Part shown: piece after piece, positions 17,695-25,699 of the stretch | Position numbering within the stretch: the stretch's first letter is position 1 | How the letters are laid out: every line of letters begins with the position of its first letter | Source: Symplocastrum torsivum CPER-KK1 | GTDB lineage: Bacteria; Cyanobacteriota; Cyanobacteriia; Cyanobacteriales; Coleofasciculaceae | Assembly (NCBI GenBank): GCA_019358875.1 | Contig: JAHHIF010000064.1 | Location: forward strand, 1 to 45,327 | DNA: 45,327 nucleotides | Reading direction: 5' to 3' | The notes under the pieces: model-generated | Database searches by the model: none | Seen by the model: only the letters and a program-made list of their open reading frames with translations | What the model was told of the DNA's origin: nothing | Made by a program: the position numbers and the translations under genes

Positions 17695-17879
17695 TATCTA
17701 TGATTATTACTTAGACTTGGTAGCTAACTTGTGCTTAAGTTGCATTTTTAACTTGATAAAATTGAGTGGTAAAAATTGAATGACAGTTGAAGAATGAAGA
17801 CATCCGATTGAAAGCTAGGTGAACCCCCCTGGCGATTAATCAGAACCTCAAGAAAACAATTCACTAATAAGGAAAAAAC
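17675..17879 (+). promoter_or_regulatory. Duplicated leader/promoter region of Nif11 precursor 1
   Basis: About 205 bases here recur almost unchanged at 19528-19736 before the second precursor. Shared parts include GCTTAAGTTGCATTTTTAAC TTGATAAAATT (AT-rich, candidate -10 TAAAAT) and a long untranslated leader ending AAGGAAAAAACATG, a good ribosome binding site. I could not fix a single -35/-10 pair. Confidence 0.5.
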
Positions 17880-18167
17880 ATGAACGTTGCAACCAACTTA
17901 CAAACAACCAGCAACTCAATGGAACAGTTCTACCAAGAGCTGTTGAAGAGTCCTGAGTTGCAAGCAAAACTCAAACAAGCAAGCGACCCAGAAAGCCTCT
18001 GCCAACTGGCGGTTCAACTGGGTAACGAGATGGGCTACAGCTTCACGATTGAACAAGCTCATGCAGCGATGGCAATCGAAGTTGCTATTGGAGATGTCAT
18101 TGAAGAAAGCAACTTGTCTACTGGAATCCCAAGAGCAGCATTCGGTGGTTGCATTGGCGTTAAGTAA
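17880..18167 (+). CDS. Nif11-type RiPP precursor peptide 1
   Basis: 95 residues. The leader (about residues 14-65) matches the Nif11-like leader family: SMEQFYQELLKSPELQAKLK, ASDPESLCQLAVQLGNEMGY and SFTIEQAHAAM. The acidic DVIEESNLSTG follows, and the likely core is IPRAAFGGCIGVK with its only Cys at residue 91; another Cys (41) lies in the leader. The usual Gly-Gly cut site is not clear, so the leader/core border is uncertain. Strong ribosome binding site (AAGGA). The gene starts a RiPP cluster with a YcaO cyclodehydratase, which suggests Cys (or Ser/Thr) cyclisation in the core. A near-identical second precursor lies 1857 bases downstream with a different core. Confidence 0.85.
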   Translation: MNVATNLQTTSNSMEQFYQELLKSPELQAKLKQASDPESLCQLAVQLGNEMGYSFTIEQAHAAMAIEVAIGDVIEESNLSTGIPRAAFGGCIGVK

Positions 18168-18284
18168 TAACTAAGGTCAATGCCTTTACGGCGATGCGAG
18201 TGTAAAGGGTAGCTAGTGTCAAGAAGCAAGTTTTAGCAGTTGTTTTCTTGAAACTTCCGCTATATCCAACACTCCATCCTTTGT

Positions 18285-18341
18285 GAAAGGTAAATTGTAG
18301 GAACTCGGCTTATCTGTTTGATATTTCTACTTTTACCTTTC
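18285..18341 (+). promoter_or_regulatory. Hairpin downstream of precursor 1
   Basis: GAAAGGTAAA (18285-18294) is perfectly complementary to TTTACCTTTC (18332-18341), with a 37-base loop. A 12-bp version is conserved after precursor 2 (20241-20304). With no T-run this is more likely an RNA stabiliser or attenuator than a simple terminator. Confidence 0.5.
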
Positions 18342-18514
18342 CTAATAATCATGATTGTGCCTGTTGCAGAAAGCAAAGCAAAAAGTTCTAAGAGGATGTT
18401 TGCTGACTGGCATTCCTTACAGTGCATAGCTGGAAATGTTTTTAAATAGACCTTAGCTTTCTTGTAACAGGCTTCTTATTTGCTTCAACTTGTCAACCTA
18501 TTTAATTGATAAAA

Positions 18515-19441
18515 ATGTACAGTTATGTGGTTTTAGATCGCCTTAATGCCCCTGCTTACAAGCATTTAACTTACCCTTGGCTTCAAGAACGTCTAGACCA
18601 GCTTTCACCGCAGAATCTAAAAAATATTGCTATAGGTGTAGCCCTTCAAGGACAGCCAGTTGGATTAGTTTTAGCTGAATACCTAACAAATCAAAATCAA
18701 GCAAATATTTTATCGCTCATTGTAGCCCAAGAGCATCGCCAACGGGGACTTGGCACTGTGCTGGTCATGCAGATTGAAGAAATACTAAAAGAGCATGGCT
18801 GTCAACAACTCGATATTTTATACAATTTGAATCTTACGACTCCAATTCTGGAACGTCTGCTTAAGCAACAAAACTGGGCACCTGCATCTTTTTATAGTTT
18901 GCAGTGTGTAACGAATCGAGAAACTATCAAGCAGGCTCCTTTTTTACATCGGTATACTCTCCCAAAAAAATTTACTATCTTCCCTTGGGTAGAGTTAACT
19001 GCTCAAGAGCGAATGAAAATTGAACAGCGAGAGAATGGACTGAATTACCCTGATGAACTTTATCCCTTTAAAGAAGACCGGATTGAAGCTCTTTCTAGCG
19101 TCGGTTTACGCTATGGGGAAGAGGTAGTTGGTTGGAGCATTTTCCAGCGATTGATGCCAAATTGTGTAATTTATAAGTCACTATTTGTTAAACCAGAATT
19201 TCAATCTATTGGTTTAGGAGTTCATTTGTTTGTAGCATCAGCTAATCAACAACTTACTGATGAAAAAGTGACAGAAGCAATATTTATTGTTTTAAAAGAT
19301 AATACGCGAATGTTGAGATTCGTGAAGCGACATATTGTTCCTTATTTAACTGCAACTAATAATTTCTGGAAGTCTTCTAAGCTACTGCAAGCGTCTACAT
19401 TGATTGAACGCGATCGCTCTCCATCTCATAGTTCAAGCTAG
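18515..19441 (+). CDS. Tandem GNAT N-acetyltransferase
   Basis: 308 residues from the ATG at 18515 (a TTG nine bases upstream is less likely). Two GNAT-like halves: the first has ILSLIVAQEHRQRGLGTVLV, with the acetyl-CoA pyrophosphate loop Q/R-x-x-G-x-G; the second, from about residue 165, has GWSIFQRLMPNCVIYKSLFV and KPEFQSIGLGVHLF. It sits inside the duplicated precursor module, between the two precursors, so it is a candidate tailoring enzyme (acylation of an amine on the peptide) or a self-protection enzyme. The substrate is unknown. A 56-bp copy of its 3' end at 20315 shows that it was once duplicated. Confidence 0.75.
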   Translation: MYSYVVLDRLNAPAYKHLTYPWLQERLDQLSPQNLKNIAIGVALQGQPVGLVLAEYLTNQNQANILSLIVAQEHRQRGLGTVLVMQIEEILKEHGCQQLDILYNLNLTTPILERLLKQQNWAPASFYSLQCVTNRETIKQAPFLHRYTLPKKFTIFPWVELTAQERMKIEQRENGLNYPDELYPFKEDRIEALSSVGLRYGEEVVGWSIFQRLMPNCVIYKSLFVKPEFQSIGLGVHLFVASANQQLTDEKVTEAIFIVLKDNTRMLRFVKRHIVPYLTATNNFWKSSKLLQASTLIERDRSPSHSSS

Positions 19442-19512
19442 GCAGTGCTTAAGAGAACACAGCAACTTGTATTTCTTATAGCATGACTTTGCTGGACATT
19501 TAACTAGTAAGA

Positions 19513-19550
19513 GTTTCTCAATCAACCTTTGTGATTTGGGAAACTTTTTT
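19513..19550 (+). terminator. Rho-independent terminator after the GNAT gene
   Basis: GTTTCTCAA (19513-19521) pairs with TTGGGAAAC (19536-19544), one G-T pair, followed directly by six T. It should separate the GNAT transcript from precursor 2. Confidence 0.65.
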
Positions 19551-19736
19551 GTATCTATAGTTATTGCTTAGACTTGGTAGCTAACTTGTGCTTAAGTTGC
19601 ATTTTTAACTTGATAAAATTGAGTGGTAGAAATCGAATGACAGTTGAATAATGAAGACATCTGATTGAAAGCTAGGTGAATCCCCTTGGCGATTAATCAG
19701 AACCTCAAGAAAACAATTCACTAACAAGGAAAAAAC

Positions 19737-20021
19737 ATGAACGTTGTGACTAACTTACAAACAACCAACAATTCAATGGAACAGTTCTACCAAGAGCTAT
19801 TGAAGAGTCCTGAGTTGCAAGCAAAACTCAAGCAAGCAAGCGACCCAGAAAGCCTCTGCCAACTGGCGGTTCAACTGGGTAACGAGATGGGCTACAGCTT
19901 CACGATTGAACAAGTTCGTGCAGCGATGGCGATCGAAGTTGCTATTGGTGGAGATGTCATTGAAGAAAGCAACTTGTCTACTGGAACCCCAACAGCAGCA
20001 TACACAGCAGTTTGCAAGTAA
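19737..20021 (+). CDS. Nif11-type RiPP precursor peptide 2, core altered by an inserted element
   Basis: 94 residues. The leader is almost the same as in precursor 1 (SMEQFYQELLKSPELQAKLK, GYSFTIEQVRAAM), then GGDVIEESNLSTG. The core is TPTAAYTAVCK. Codons 90-94 and the stop come from the terminal inverted repeat of a small element that starts at about 20001, so the Cys at 93 is encoded by inserted DNA. Beyond the element the same frame resumes with IGCAGSRK and a TAA at 20121, the counterpart of FGGCIGVK in precursor 1. It may be a new functional core or a knocked-out one. Confidence 0.85.
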   Translation: MNVVTNLQTTNNSMEQFYQELLKSPELQAKLKQASDPESLCQLAVQLGNEMGYSFTIEQVRAAMAIEVAIGGDVIEESNLSTGTPTAAYTAVCK

Positions 20022-20096
20022 GTGAAGTACATATGTAGATGCAAACCGCTTTTTCCCTGGGGATAGCTTGTACTCTATGTACCTGCAAACTGCTGT
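20001..20096. mobile_element. About 96-bp MITE-like element inside the core of precursor 2
   Basis: Imperfect 17-bp terminal inverted repeats: ACAGCAGTTTGCAAGTA at 20004-20020 and TACCTGCAAACTGCTGT at 20080-20096, one mismatch. Precursor 1 has no such sequence, which defines the insertion. Removing 96 bases restores a core of the same length as in precursor 1. A target-site duplication is not clear (perhaps TA). Confidence 0.75.
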
Positions 20097-20240
20097 ATTG
20101 GGTGTGCTGGTAGCCGTAAGTAATAACTAAGGTCAATCCCTTGACGGCGATGCGAGTGTAAAGAGTAGCTAGTGCCAAGAAGCAAGTTTTAGCAGTTGTT
20201 TTCTTGAAACTTCCGCTATATCCAACACTCCATCCTTTGT

Positions 20241-20304
20241 GAAAGGTAAAAGGTAAATTGTAAAAGTTCGACCCATCAAGTTGATATTTTTACTTTTACC
20301 TTTC
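20241..20304 (+). promoter_or_regulatory. Hairpin downstream of precursor 2 with an alternative stem
   Basis: GAAAGGTAAAAG (20241-20252) pairs with CTTTTACCTTTC (20293-20304). The same right arm can also pair with GTAAAAGT at 20260-20267, so two mutually exclusive stems are possible. Counterpart of 18285-18341. Confidence 0.5.
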
Positions 20305-20314
20305 CTAAAAATAT

Positions 20315-20370
20315 TGCAAGCGTCTACATTGATTGAATGCGATCGCTCTCCATCTCATAGTTCAAGCTAG
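20315..20370 (+). pseudogene. 56-bp remnant of a second GNAT gene
   Basis: It matches the last 56 bases of the GNAT gene (19386-19441) with one mismatch, including the stop codon. It is the footprint of a deletion that removed the duplicated GNAT gene. Confidence 0.8.
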
Positions 20371-20423
20371 GCAATACCTAACAGAGTACAGCAACTTTTA
20401 TTTACTGAACGTGCGAATTAACA

Positions 20424-22679
20424 ATGCTAAAAAAACCTGTATTTAAACCCCACTTCCATGTTGAAGTTATCGAGCCAAGTAGCGTCTATCTACTCAGCGA
20501 ACATGAACATCATGCTCTTAGCAGTCACCTTTATACGTTGCTTGCTCCCTTGCTTGATGGTCAGCATAATGTCGATGACATTGTGCAGCACCTAGAAGCT
20601 GAAGTATCAATGCTTGGTGTTTACAATGCCCTTACCCGTTTGGAGAGTCAGGGTTATTTAGCAGAAGCAGATCAGACATTGCCATCGCAACAAGCAGCAT
20701 TTTGGAGTTTGCTAGGTACTGATTCAGAAACAGCTCTAAGTAAGCTAAAAAATACCAGAGTCAGCGTAGTATCGTTTGGCAACGTTGAAACAAAAGAGTT
20801 TATTTCTGCTCTCAAGTCATTAAATATCAATGTTGACGAACAAGCCGATATAACAGAAACTGATTTAACAATTGTCTTAACGGATGACTATTTACAAATT
20901 GGTTTAAGTGAATTCAACCAAGAAGCCGAAGCACGCCAAAAACCTTGGTTATTAGTTAAACCTGTTGGTACGGTTATTTGGCTGGGACCGCTATTTGTCC
21001 CACCTCGTACTGGATGTTGGGAATGTCTTGCTCAACGGTTACAGGGAAAACGAACCGTTGAAACAAGCATCGCCCAGCAGAAAGGAGCCACTGAATACTT
21101 TTCAACCTCTCGTGCCGTTCTTCCTGTGAGCTTGCAAATGGGAATCAATTGGGCAGCGCTGGAAACGGCAAAACAGATAGTTATAGAAACACCTTCACAG
21201 CTAGAAGGTAAAATATTCACCTTCAATACAACGCAGCTATCCATCGAGCAGCATATTCTTGTTAAACGTCCGCAATGTCAAGTATGTGGCGTTTCTGTGA
21301 AAGAAGAGAAACCACAAGTGATCGCACTTCAAAGTCAGAAAAAACGATTCACTCTTGATGGGGGACATCGTGGCTTCTCTCCCGAAGAAACTCTCAAAAA
21401 ATATTCACATCATATTAGTCCAATCACAGGAGTAATTAGCGAGTTACTGAAACTCGAAAGCGATAACAATTTGATTCATGTTTACACTGCCAGCCATCTA
21501 AATCGCAAAAGTTCTAACAATTTAGTTGAGCTACGTCAGAATTTAAGTTCCAACAGTGCTGCTGGAAAAGGCAAAACCGACAGTCAATCAAAAGCGAGTT
21601 GTCTTTGTGAAGCACTGGAAAGATACTCTGGTATTTTTACCGGAAATGAGTATCGCCTCAAAGGAACTTATGCACAACTAGAATCTATCGCAATTCATCC
21701 TAACGACTGTGCCCAGTACAGCACTACCCAATACCAGCAACGGGAAGTATGGAACGCCCAGCATGGAGGTTTTGCTTGGGTTCCTGAAGCATTTGATGAA
21801 GACAAAGAAATAGAGTGGACACCTGTTTGGTCGCTAACTGAGCAAAAATTCAAATATTTGCCCACAGCTTACTGTTACTACGACTATCCCCAAGTGGATG
21901 GTCATCGCTTCTGTATGGGAGATTCTAATGGCAATGCAGCAGGCAACACCTTAGAGGAAGCAATTCTTCAAGGATTCATGGAATTGGTGGAGAGAGATAG
22001 TGTTGCACTGTGGTGGTACAACCGCATCCAGCGTCCTGCTGTTGATTTAGCTAGTTTTGATGAACCCTATCTGAAAGCCTTGCGAGACTATTACCAGAGT
22101 CAGAATAATGAACTTTGGGTTATCGATATTACTAGCGATCTCAATATTCCCTCTTTTGCTGCCATTGCCATAGTTCGAGGTACTAACCAAACCTCAGAAT
22201 TGATCGCGCTCGGTTTTGGTACTCATTTTGACCCGAAAATTGCTATTCTCCGAGCCGTTACTGAAGTAAACCAATTTCTGGCGATGTTGTCGCACCATCA
22301 GACGACAAAAGAGTTTGATAACCCAGATTTGGAATACTGGTATAAAGAAGCCACATTGTCCAATCAGCCTTATCTCGTTCCCGATCCAAGCGCTAAGCCC
22401 AAAGTCTATGCTGATTACCCAAAATATTGCAGCAGCGATCTAAAACAAGACGTGCTTACCTGTGTAGAAATTGCTGCTAATCATGGCTTAGAAACCCTAG
22501 TTCTCGACCAAACCCGTCCAGATATAGGATTGAGCGTTGTCAAGGTTATTGTTCCTGGACTGCGGCATTTCTGGTGTCGGTTTGCTCCTGGGCGACTTTA
22601 TGATGTTCCTGTGCAAATGGGTTGGTTATCAACGCCACTGAAAGAAGAGCAGCTTAACCCAATTCCAATGTTTTTCTAA
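20424..22679 (+). CDS. E1-like/YcaO fusion cyclodehydratase (azoline-forming)
   Basis: 751 residues, the size of fused TOMM/cyanobactin D-type proteins. Residues about 1-90 are a winged-helix RiPP recognition element that should bind the Nif11 leader. The E1-like middle has two Cys pairs for structural zinc (C198WEC201, C285QVC288). The YcaO domain begins near residue 360 and has the ATP/Mg motifs CLCEALERYSG (E396, E399) and MELVERD (E520, E523). The C-terminus is NPIPMFF, a degenerate form of the PxPxP tail. The reaction expected is ATP-dependent cyclisation of core Cys/Ser/Thr to azolines. It is the central enzyme of this cluster, just downstream of the two precursors and upstream of the tailoring genes. 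Confidence 0.9.
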   Translation: MLKKPVFKPHFHVEVIEPSSVYLLSEHEHHALSSHLYTLLAPLLDGQHNVDDIVQHLEAEVSMLGVYNALTRLESQGYLAEADQTLPSQQAAFWSLLGTDSETALSKLKNTRVSVVSFGNVETKEFISALKSLNINVDEQADITETDLTIVLTDDYLQIGLSEFNQEAEARQKPWLLVKPVGTVIWLGPLFVPPRTGCWECLAQRLQGKRTVETSIAQQKGATEYFSTSRAVLPVSLQMGINWAALETAKQIVIETPSQLEGKIFTFNTTQLSIEQHILVKRPQCQVCGVSVKEEKPQVIALQSQKKRFTLDGGHRGFSPEETLKKYSHHISPITGVISELLKLESDNNLIHVYTASHLNRKSSNNLVELRQNLSSNSAAGKGKTDSQSKASCLCEALERYSGIFTGNEYRLKGTYAQLESIAIHPNDCAQYSTTQYQQREVWNAQHGGFAWVPEAFDEDKEIEWTPVWSLTEQKFKYLPTAYCYYDYPQVDGHRFCMGDSNGNAAGNTLEEAILQGFMELVERDSVALWWYNRIQRPAVDLASFDEPYLKALRDYYQSQNNELWVIDITSDLNIPSFAAIAIVRGTNQTSELIALGFGTHFDPKIAILRAVTEVNQFLAMLSHHQTTKEFDNPDLEYWYKEATLSNQPYLVPDPSAKPKVYADYPKYCSSDLKQDVLTCVEIAANHGLETLVLDQTRPDIGLSVVKVIVPGLRHFWCRFAPGRLYDVPVQMGWLSTPLKEEQLNPIPMFF

Positions 22680-22680
22680 T

Positions 22681-22798
22681 CCCAGCCTTTTTAACCCTGT
22701 CTGTGCTGGGCAATTGCCACTGGATGCCTGCGAGTTCAGTGGTTGCATTAGGCATCCTCGACTACATATCCCTCTCCTAAGAAACAGCAATGTTTCTT
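22681..22798 (+). terminator. Series of three hairpins after the YcaO gene
   Basis: CCCAGC/GCTGGG (22681-22686, 22705-22710), GGATGCCT/AGGCATCC (22722-22729, 22750-22757) and AAGAAACA/TGTTTCTT (22779-22786, 22791-22798, loop GCAA) follow one another. The first begins two bases after the stop codon. They could end or tune transcription between the cyclodehydratase and the tailoring genes. No long T-run, so not a classical terminator. Confidence 0.5.
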
Positions 22799-22962
22799 TA
22801 CATACATAAGGAATGTGATCACCTTCCTGAACAGCTTCTGTCACTTTCTGAAATACGAAGTAACAAGAAAGCGAAATTATCGATCAGGAAAAAAGAATGC
22901 AGTCTGTCCAATCTACAATCAGCAAACTTTCTGAAGTAAAAAATTTACTTGGAGATCGTACA

Positions 22963-23319
22963 ATGAAACGTCTAATTTTTGGTAGTCTATCTCTCTTACT
23001 GATGTCTGCTACTACTGCACCTGCCATCAAAGCACAACCGCCAGTGGCAATTGATCCAGCCGAAGCCAGAGTCGTCCCATCCTATATTCAACAGACAACA
23101 CCAGTAAATCTTGTTTCCCTCGCTTATCGGGGTTACTTCAAAAACCAAGGTATTTCCAGCTATGCTGTTCTCATTGCAGCGCACCAATCTGGCGAAATTA
23201 ATGCCCAAGAACTTGTCCAGGTTGCTGTAGAAGCGAACCGAGTGTCAGCAGAAGCTTTATCCGACTCTGGGTATCTTAGTGCTGTCGAGCAAGGACTTAG
23301 AGATCTACAAGACGACTAG
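22963..23319 (+). CDS. Small secreted protein of unknown function
   Basis: The ATG at 22963 has GGAG eight bases upstream and gives 118 residues with a clear Sec signal peptide (MKRLIFGSLSLLLMSATTAP ending near AIKAQP, cleavage after AxA). The mature part of about 95 residues is helical (NLVSLAYRGYFKNQGISSYA, AQELVQVAVEANRVSAEALS) without Cys. An open frame extends 22 codons upstream but lacks a better start. I recognise no family. Its place between the cyclodehydratase and the hydroxylase suggests a periplasmic partner, perhaps binding or protecting against the product, but similar genes may occur alone. Confidence 0.65.
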   Translation: MKRLIFGSLSLLLMSATTAPAIKAQPPVAIDPAEARVVPSYIQQTTPVNLVSLAYRGYFKNQGISSYAVLIAAHQSGEINAQELVQVAVEANRVSAEALSDSGYLSAVEQGLRDLQDD

Positions 23320-23381
23320 TAAGCTGTTGTGCATCTAAGTGGTCTATTTAACGAATTGTTTTTAGGGAAGAGGGGAACGGT

Positions 23382-23414
23382 GAAAGGAAAAGACTTTTTC
23401 CCCTTTCCTTTTTG
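23382..23414 (+). terminator. Terminator-like hairpin after the secreted protein gene
   Basis: GAAAGGAAAAG (23382-23392) can pair with CTTTT and CCTTTC (23394-23407) around a small bulge, followed by CTTTTT. Confidence 0.5.
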
Positions 23415-23429
23415 CCTTCATTCTTGTAG

Positions 23430-24248
23430 ATGTTCAAACTTCTATTAGTGAGTTTGCACTCAGTACTTGTCACAATTAAGAAAAAAGAGTTTGCCGAAAT
23501 GCAATTCCTTCAGGCTTTTAACCAGATAATCAAAAAGTATAATTCCTTAATTTTGAGTACAATATTTGGATATTTTGAGGAATTAATTGCTCGTTTTTCT
23601 TTGGCGGGAAATTCTCCGATTTTTGCTAACCAGCAATTTGACTGGGTAGAAACATTGGAAGCTAACTGGTCGAAAATTAAACAAGAACTCGATGAAATTC
23701 TGAAATATAGAGAGGAGTTACCAAACTTTCAAGATATATCTCCAGAACAATATGTAATTTCTCCGGATAATCGCTGGAAAACATATTTTTTATATGGTTA
23801 TGGTGTCAAAGCTGAACAAAATTGTGCCCGATGTCCTGAAACCACCAAAATCATTGAACAAATTCCTGGAATGACAACAGCTTTTTTTTCAATTCTCTCA
23901 CCTCATAAACACATTCCAGAGCATCGTGGATATTACAAAGGCGTGATTCGTTGTCATTTAGGACTAATCATTCCTCAACCTTTTTTTAAGTGTAGAATCC
24001 GCGTTGGTAATGAGGTTGCTTTTTGGCAAGAAGGCAAGGCTTTAATATTTGATGATTGTTATCAACATGAAGTTTTGAATGAGACAGATGGGGTTCGAGT
24101 TGTATTGTTTCTTGATGTCATCAGACCATTGCCATTTCCTTTATCAATAATTAATCAGTATTTGATTAATTTGATTGCTAAATCCAGCTTGGTAAAAAAT
24201 GGCATTAAAAACCAGAATGAATGGGATAAACGTTTAGAAAATGTCTAA
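23430..24248 (+). CDS. Aspartyl/asparaginyl beta-hydroxylase-like Fe(II)/2-oxoglutarate enzyme
   Basis: 272 residues; the ATG at 23499, with a purine-rich stretch before it, would give 249 and may be the true start. The C-terminal half shows the family signature: SILSPHKHIPEHRGYYKGVI with the iron His in H-R-G, RCHLGLIIP, and QHEVLNETDGVRVVLFLDVI with the second His and the Arg that binds 2-oxoglutarate. The H-x-G form, rather than H-x-D, is as in AspH. Expected reaction: hydroxylation of a side chain, here possibly in the RiPP core, although the core regions visible contain no Asp or Asn and the nearest are D71/N79 in the precursor 1 leader tail. It overlaps the next gene by 8 bases, indicating co-translation. 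Confidence 0.8.
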   Translation: MFKLLLVSLHSVLVTIKKKEFAEMQFLQAFNQIIKKYNSLILSTIFGYFEELIARFSLAGNSPIFANQQFDWVETLEANWSKIKQELDEILKYREELPNFQDISPEQYVISPDNRWKTYFLYGYGVKAEQNCARCPETTKIIEQIPGMTTAFFSILSPHKHIPEHRGYYKGVIRCHLGLIIPQPFFKCRIRVGNEVAFWQEGKALIFDDCYQHEVLNETDGVRVVLFLDVIRPLPFPLSIINQYLINLIAKSSLVKNGIKNQNEWDKRLENV

Positions 24249-25686
24249 GTTTGAAAAACGGCAACAAGTCATTAGCAACGGTAGTCATGGTTTAGTTATT
24301 GGCAGTGGCATTGCTGGATTGCTGGCAGCCAGAGTGTTGCTCAACCACTTTGCGTTTGTCACTGTAGTTGAGCGCGACTCACTACCGGAACAACCTGGGG
24401 CGCGACCGGGAGTGCCTCAAACACTGCATTCTCATGGACTGCTCAAACGAGGTAGTAACATTCTAGAGCAGCTTTTTCCGGGCTTGGAAGCAGAATTGGT
24501 CGCTGCTGGTGCTATTTTGGTCGATCTAATCGCAGACACTTTAACTCTCATCCAACAGGATTCTTTTCCTCGCTGCCCTTCAGACTTAATTGTTCCTAGT
24601 TGTAGTCGTAGCCTTTTAGAATGGTCGATTCGCTGTCGTCTGCCCAAAAGCGATCGCCTGCAATTTCTAGACGCTACTCAGGTGAAAAAACTGTTAACTG
24701 ACGAGACTAACTCTAGGATTACAGGGGTACAATTACTTGATCGCGATGACTTGCAGTTGGGAGAATTAACTGCCGATTTAGTTGTCGATGCTAGCGGACG
24801 CCAATCCAATATGCCCAAGTGGTTGGAGGAATTAGGCTATCCGACTCCTGCTGAAACCAAAGTTAACGCCTTTTTAGGCTATACGACTCGCTGGTACGAA
24901 CGCCCTCAGCAGTTGGATGCAGATTGGAAAATGATGCTTGTGATGCCCCAATACCTCCATGAATCGCGTAGCGGCGTACTGATTGCGATGGAAGGGAACC
25001 GCTGGGTACTGAGTCTTTATGGTTTTAATCAAGATTATCCGCCTACGGATGAGGTGGGTTTTCTAGAATTTGCTCGGACATTATCTAATCCGGCTCTCTA
25101 CCAAGCCGTCAAAGATGCCAAGCCTGTTTCTCCTATCTACAGCTTCCGCAACACAGAAAATCGGTTACGCCACTACGAGAAGTTGAAACTACCAGAAGGG
25201 TTAGTAGTCATGGGAGATGCCGTCTTTGCCTTCAATCCCTTCTATGGTCAGGGAATGAGTGCTGCTGCCGTGGGTGCCCTAGAACTGGATCGGTGTATTG
25301 AGCAGCAATTACGCTCTCGCACCGATCTAACAGGAGTAAGCGATCGCTTTCAAAAACAACTTGCTCAAAGCTTACAAGCTCCTTGGCTGCTGGCAACAAA
25401 TCGCGATCGGGCGCGGTTGTCAGCCGTGGATGCAACAATGACAGGTAAAAAGCTCGGGTTGATCGATCACCTTTCAAGGCAATATGGGCAGGAAGTTGAA
25501 GCGTTATTGAAGAGCAGTCCTGAGCGCTACCGAAGCTTAATGGAAGTTTACCACATGGTTAAGACTCCCACCGCCCTGTTTAATCTGAAGTTCGCCTTAA
25601 ATGTGGCAAAACAGGTTTTGAAGAGAAACATAGCTAATTATAGTCATGCTATCTGGGCGGTGCGATCGCTAACCCCACCTTTATAG
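24241..25686 (+). CDS. FAD-dependent monooxygenase/epoxidase-like oxidoreductase
   Basis: 481 residues. The N-terminal dinucleotide-binding motif is GLVIGSGIAGLLAARVL with VVERD at the end of strand 2. The second FAD motif is LVVMGDAVFAFNPFYGQGMS, typical of the group A flavin monooxygenases related to polyether epoxidases and p-hydroxybenzoate-hydroxylase-like enzymes. A DASG motif (VVDASGRQSN) is present. The WxWxIP motif of flavin halogenases is not seen, so hydroxylation or epoxidation is more likely than halogenation. It overlaps the hydroxylase gene by 8 bases (ATGTCTAA), and the SagB gene follows 13 bases later, so all are one operon. Confidence 0.8.
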   Translation: MSKFEKRQQVISNGSHGLVIGSGIAGLLAARVLLNHFAFVTVVERDSLPEQPGARPGVPQTLHSHGLLKRGSNILEQLFPGLEAELVAAGAILVDLIADTLTLIQQDSFPRCPSDLIVPSCSRSLLEWSIRCRLPKSDRLQFLDATQVKKLLTDETNSRITGVQLLDRDDLQLGELTADLVVDASGRQSNMPKWLEELGYPTPAETKVNAFLGYTTRWYERPQQLDADWKMMLVMPQYLHESRSGVLIAMEGNRWVLSLYGFNQDYPPTDEVGFLEFARTLSNPALYQAVKDAKPVSPIYSFRNTENRLRHYEKLKLPEGLVVMGDAVFAFNPFYGQGMSAAAVGALELDRCIEQQLRSRTDLTGVSDRFQKQLAQSLQAPWLLATNRDRARLSAVDATMTGKKLGLIDHLSRQYGQEVEALLKSSPERYRSLMEVYHMVKTPTALFNLKFALNVAKQVLKRNIANYSHAIWAVRSLTPPL

Positions 25687-25699
25687 CAGCAGTATTTTC

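Larger units (their letters stand above)
19528..20370 (+). repeat. Second copy of the precursor-GNAT module (tandem duplication, internally deleted)
   Basis: This region repeats 17675-19441 at an offset of 1857 bases for the promoter region and precursor: leader region, precursor gene and downstream spacer are nearly identical. In this copy most of the GNAT gene is deleted; only its last 56 bases remain (20315-20370). Confidence 0.85.

Noticed and set aside
17880..18167. Nitrile-hydratase-like (NHLP) leader for the precursors
   Set aside because: The EQFYQ...PELQAKL...GYSFT pattern fits the Nif11 leader family better, and no NHLP-type alpha-subunit sequence is seen.
24241..25686. Flavin-dependent halogenase
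   Set aside because: The WxWxIP motif and the active-site Lys region of halogenases are not visible; the GDAVFAFNPFYGQG motif fits monooxygenases.
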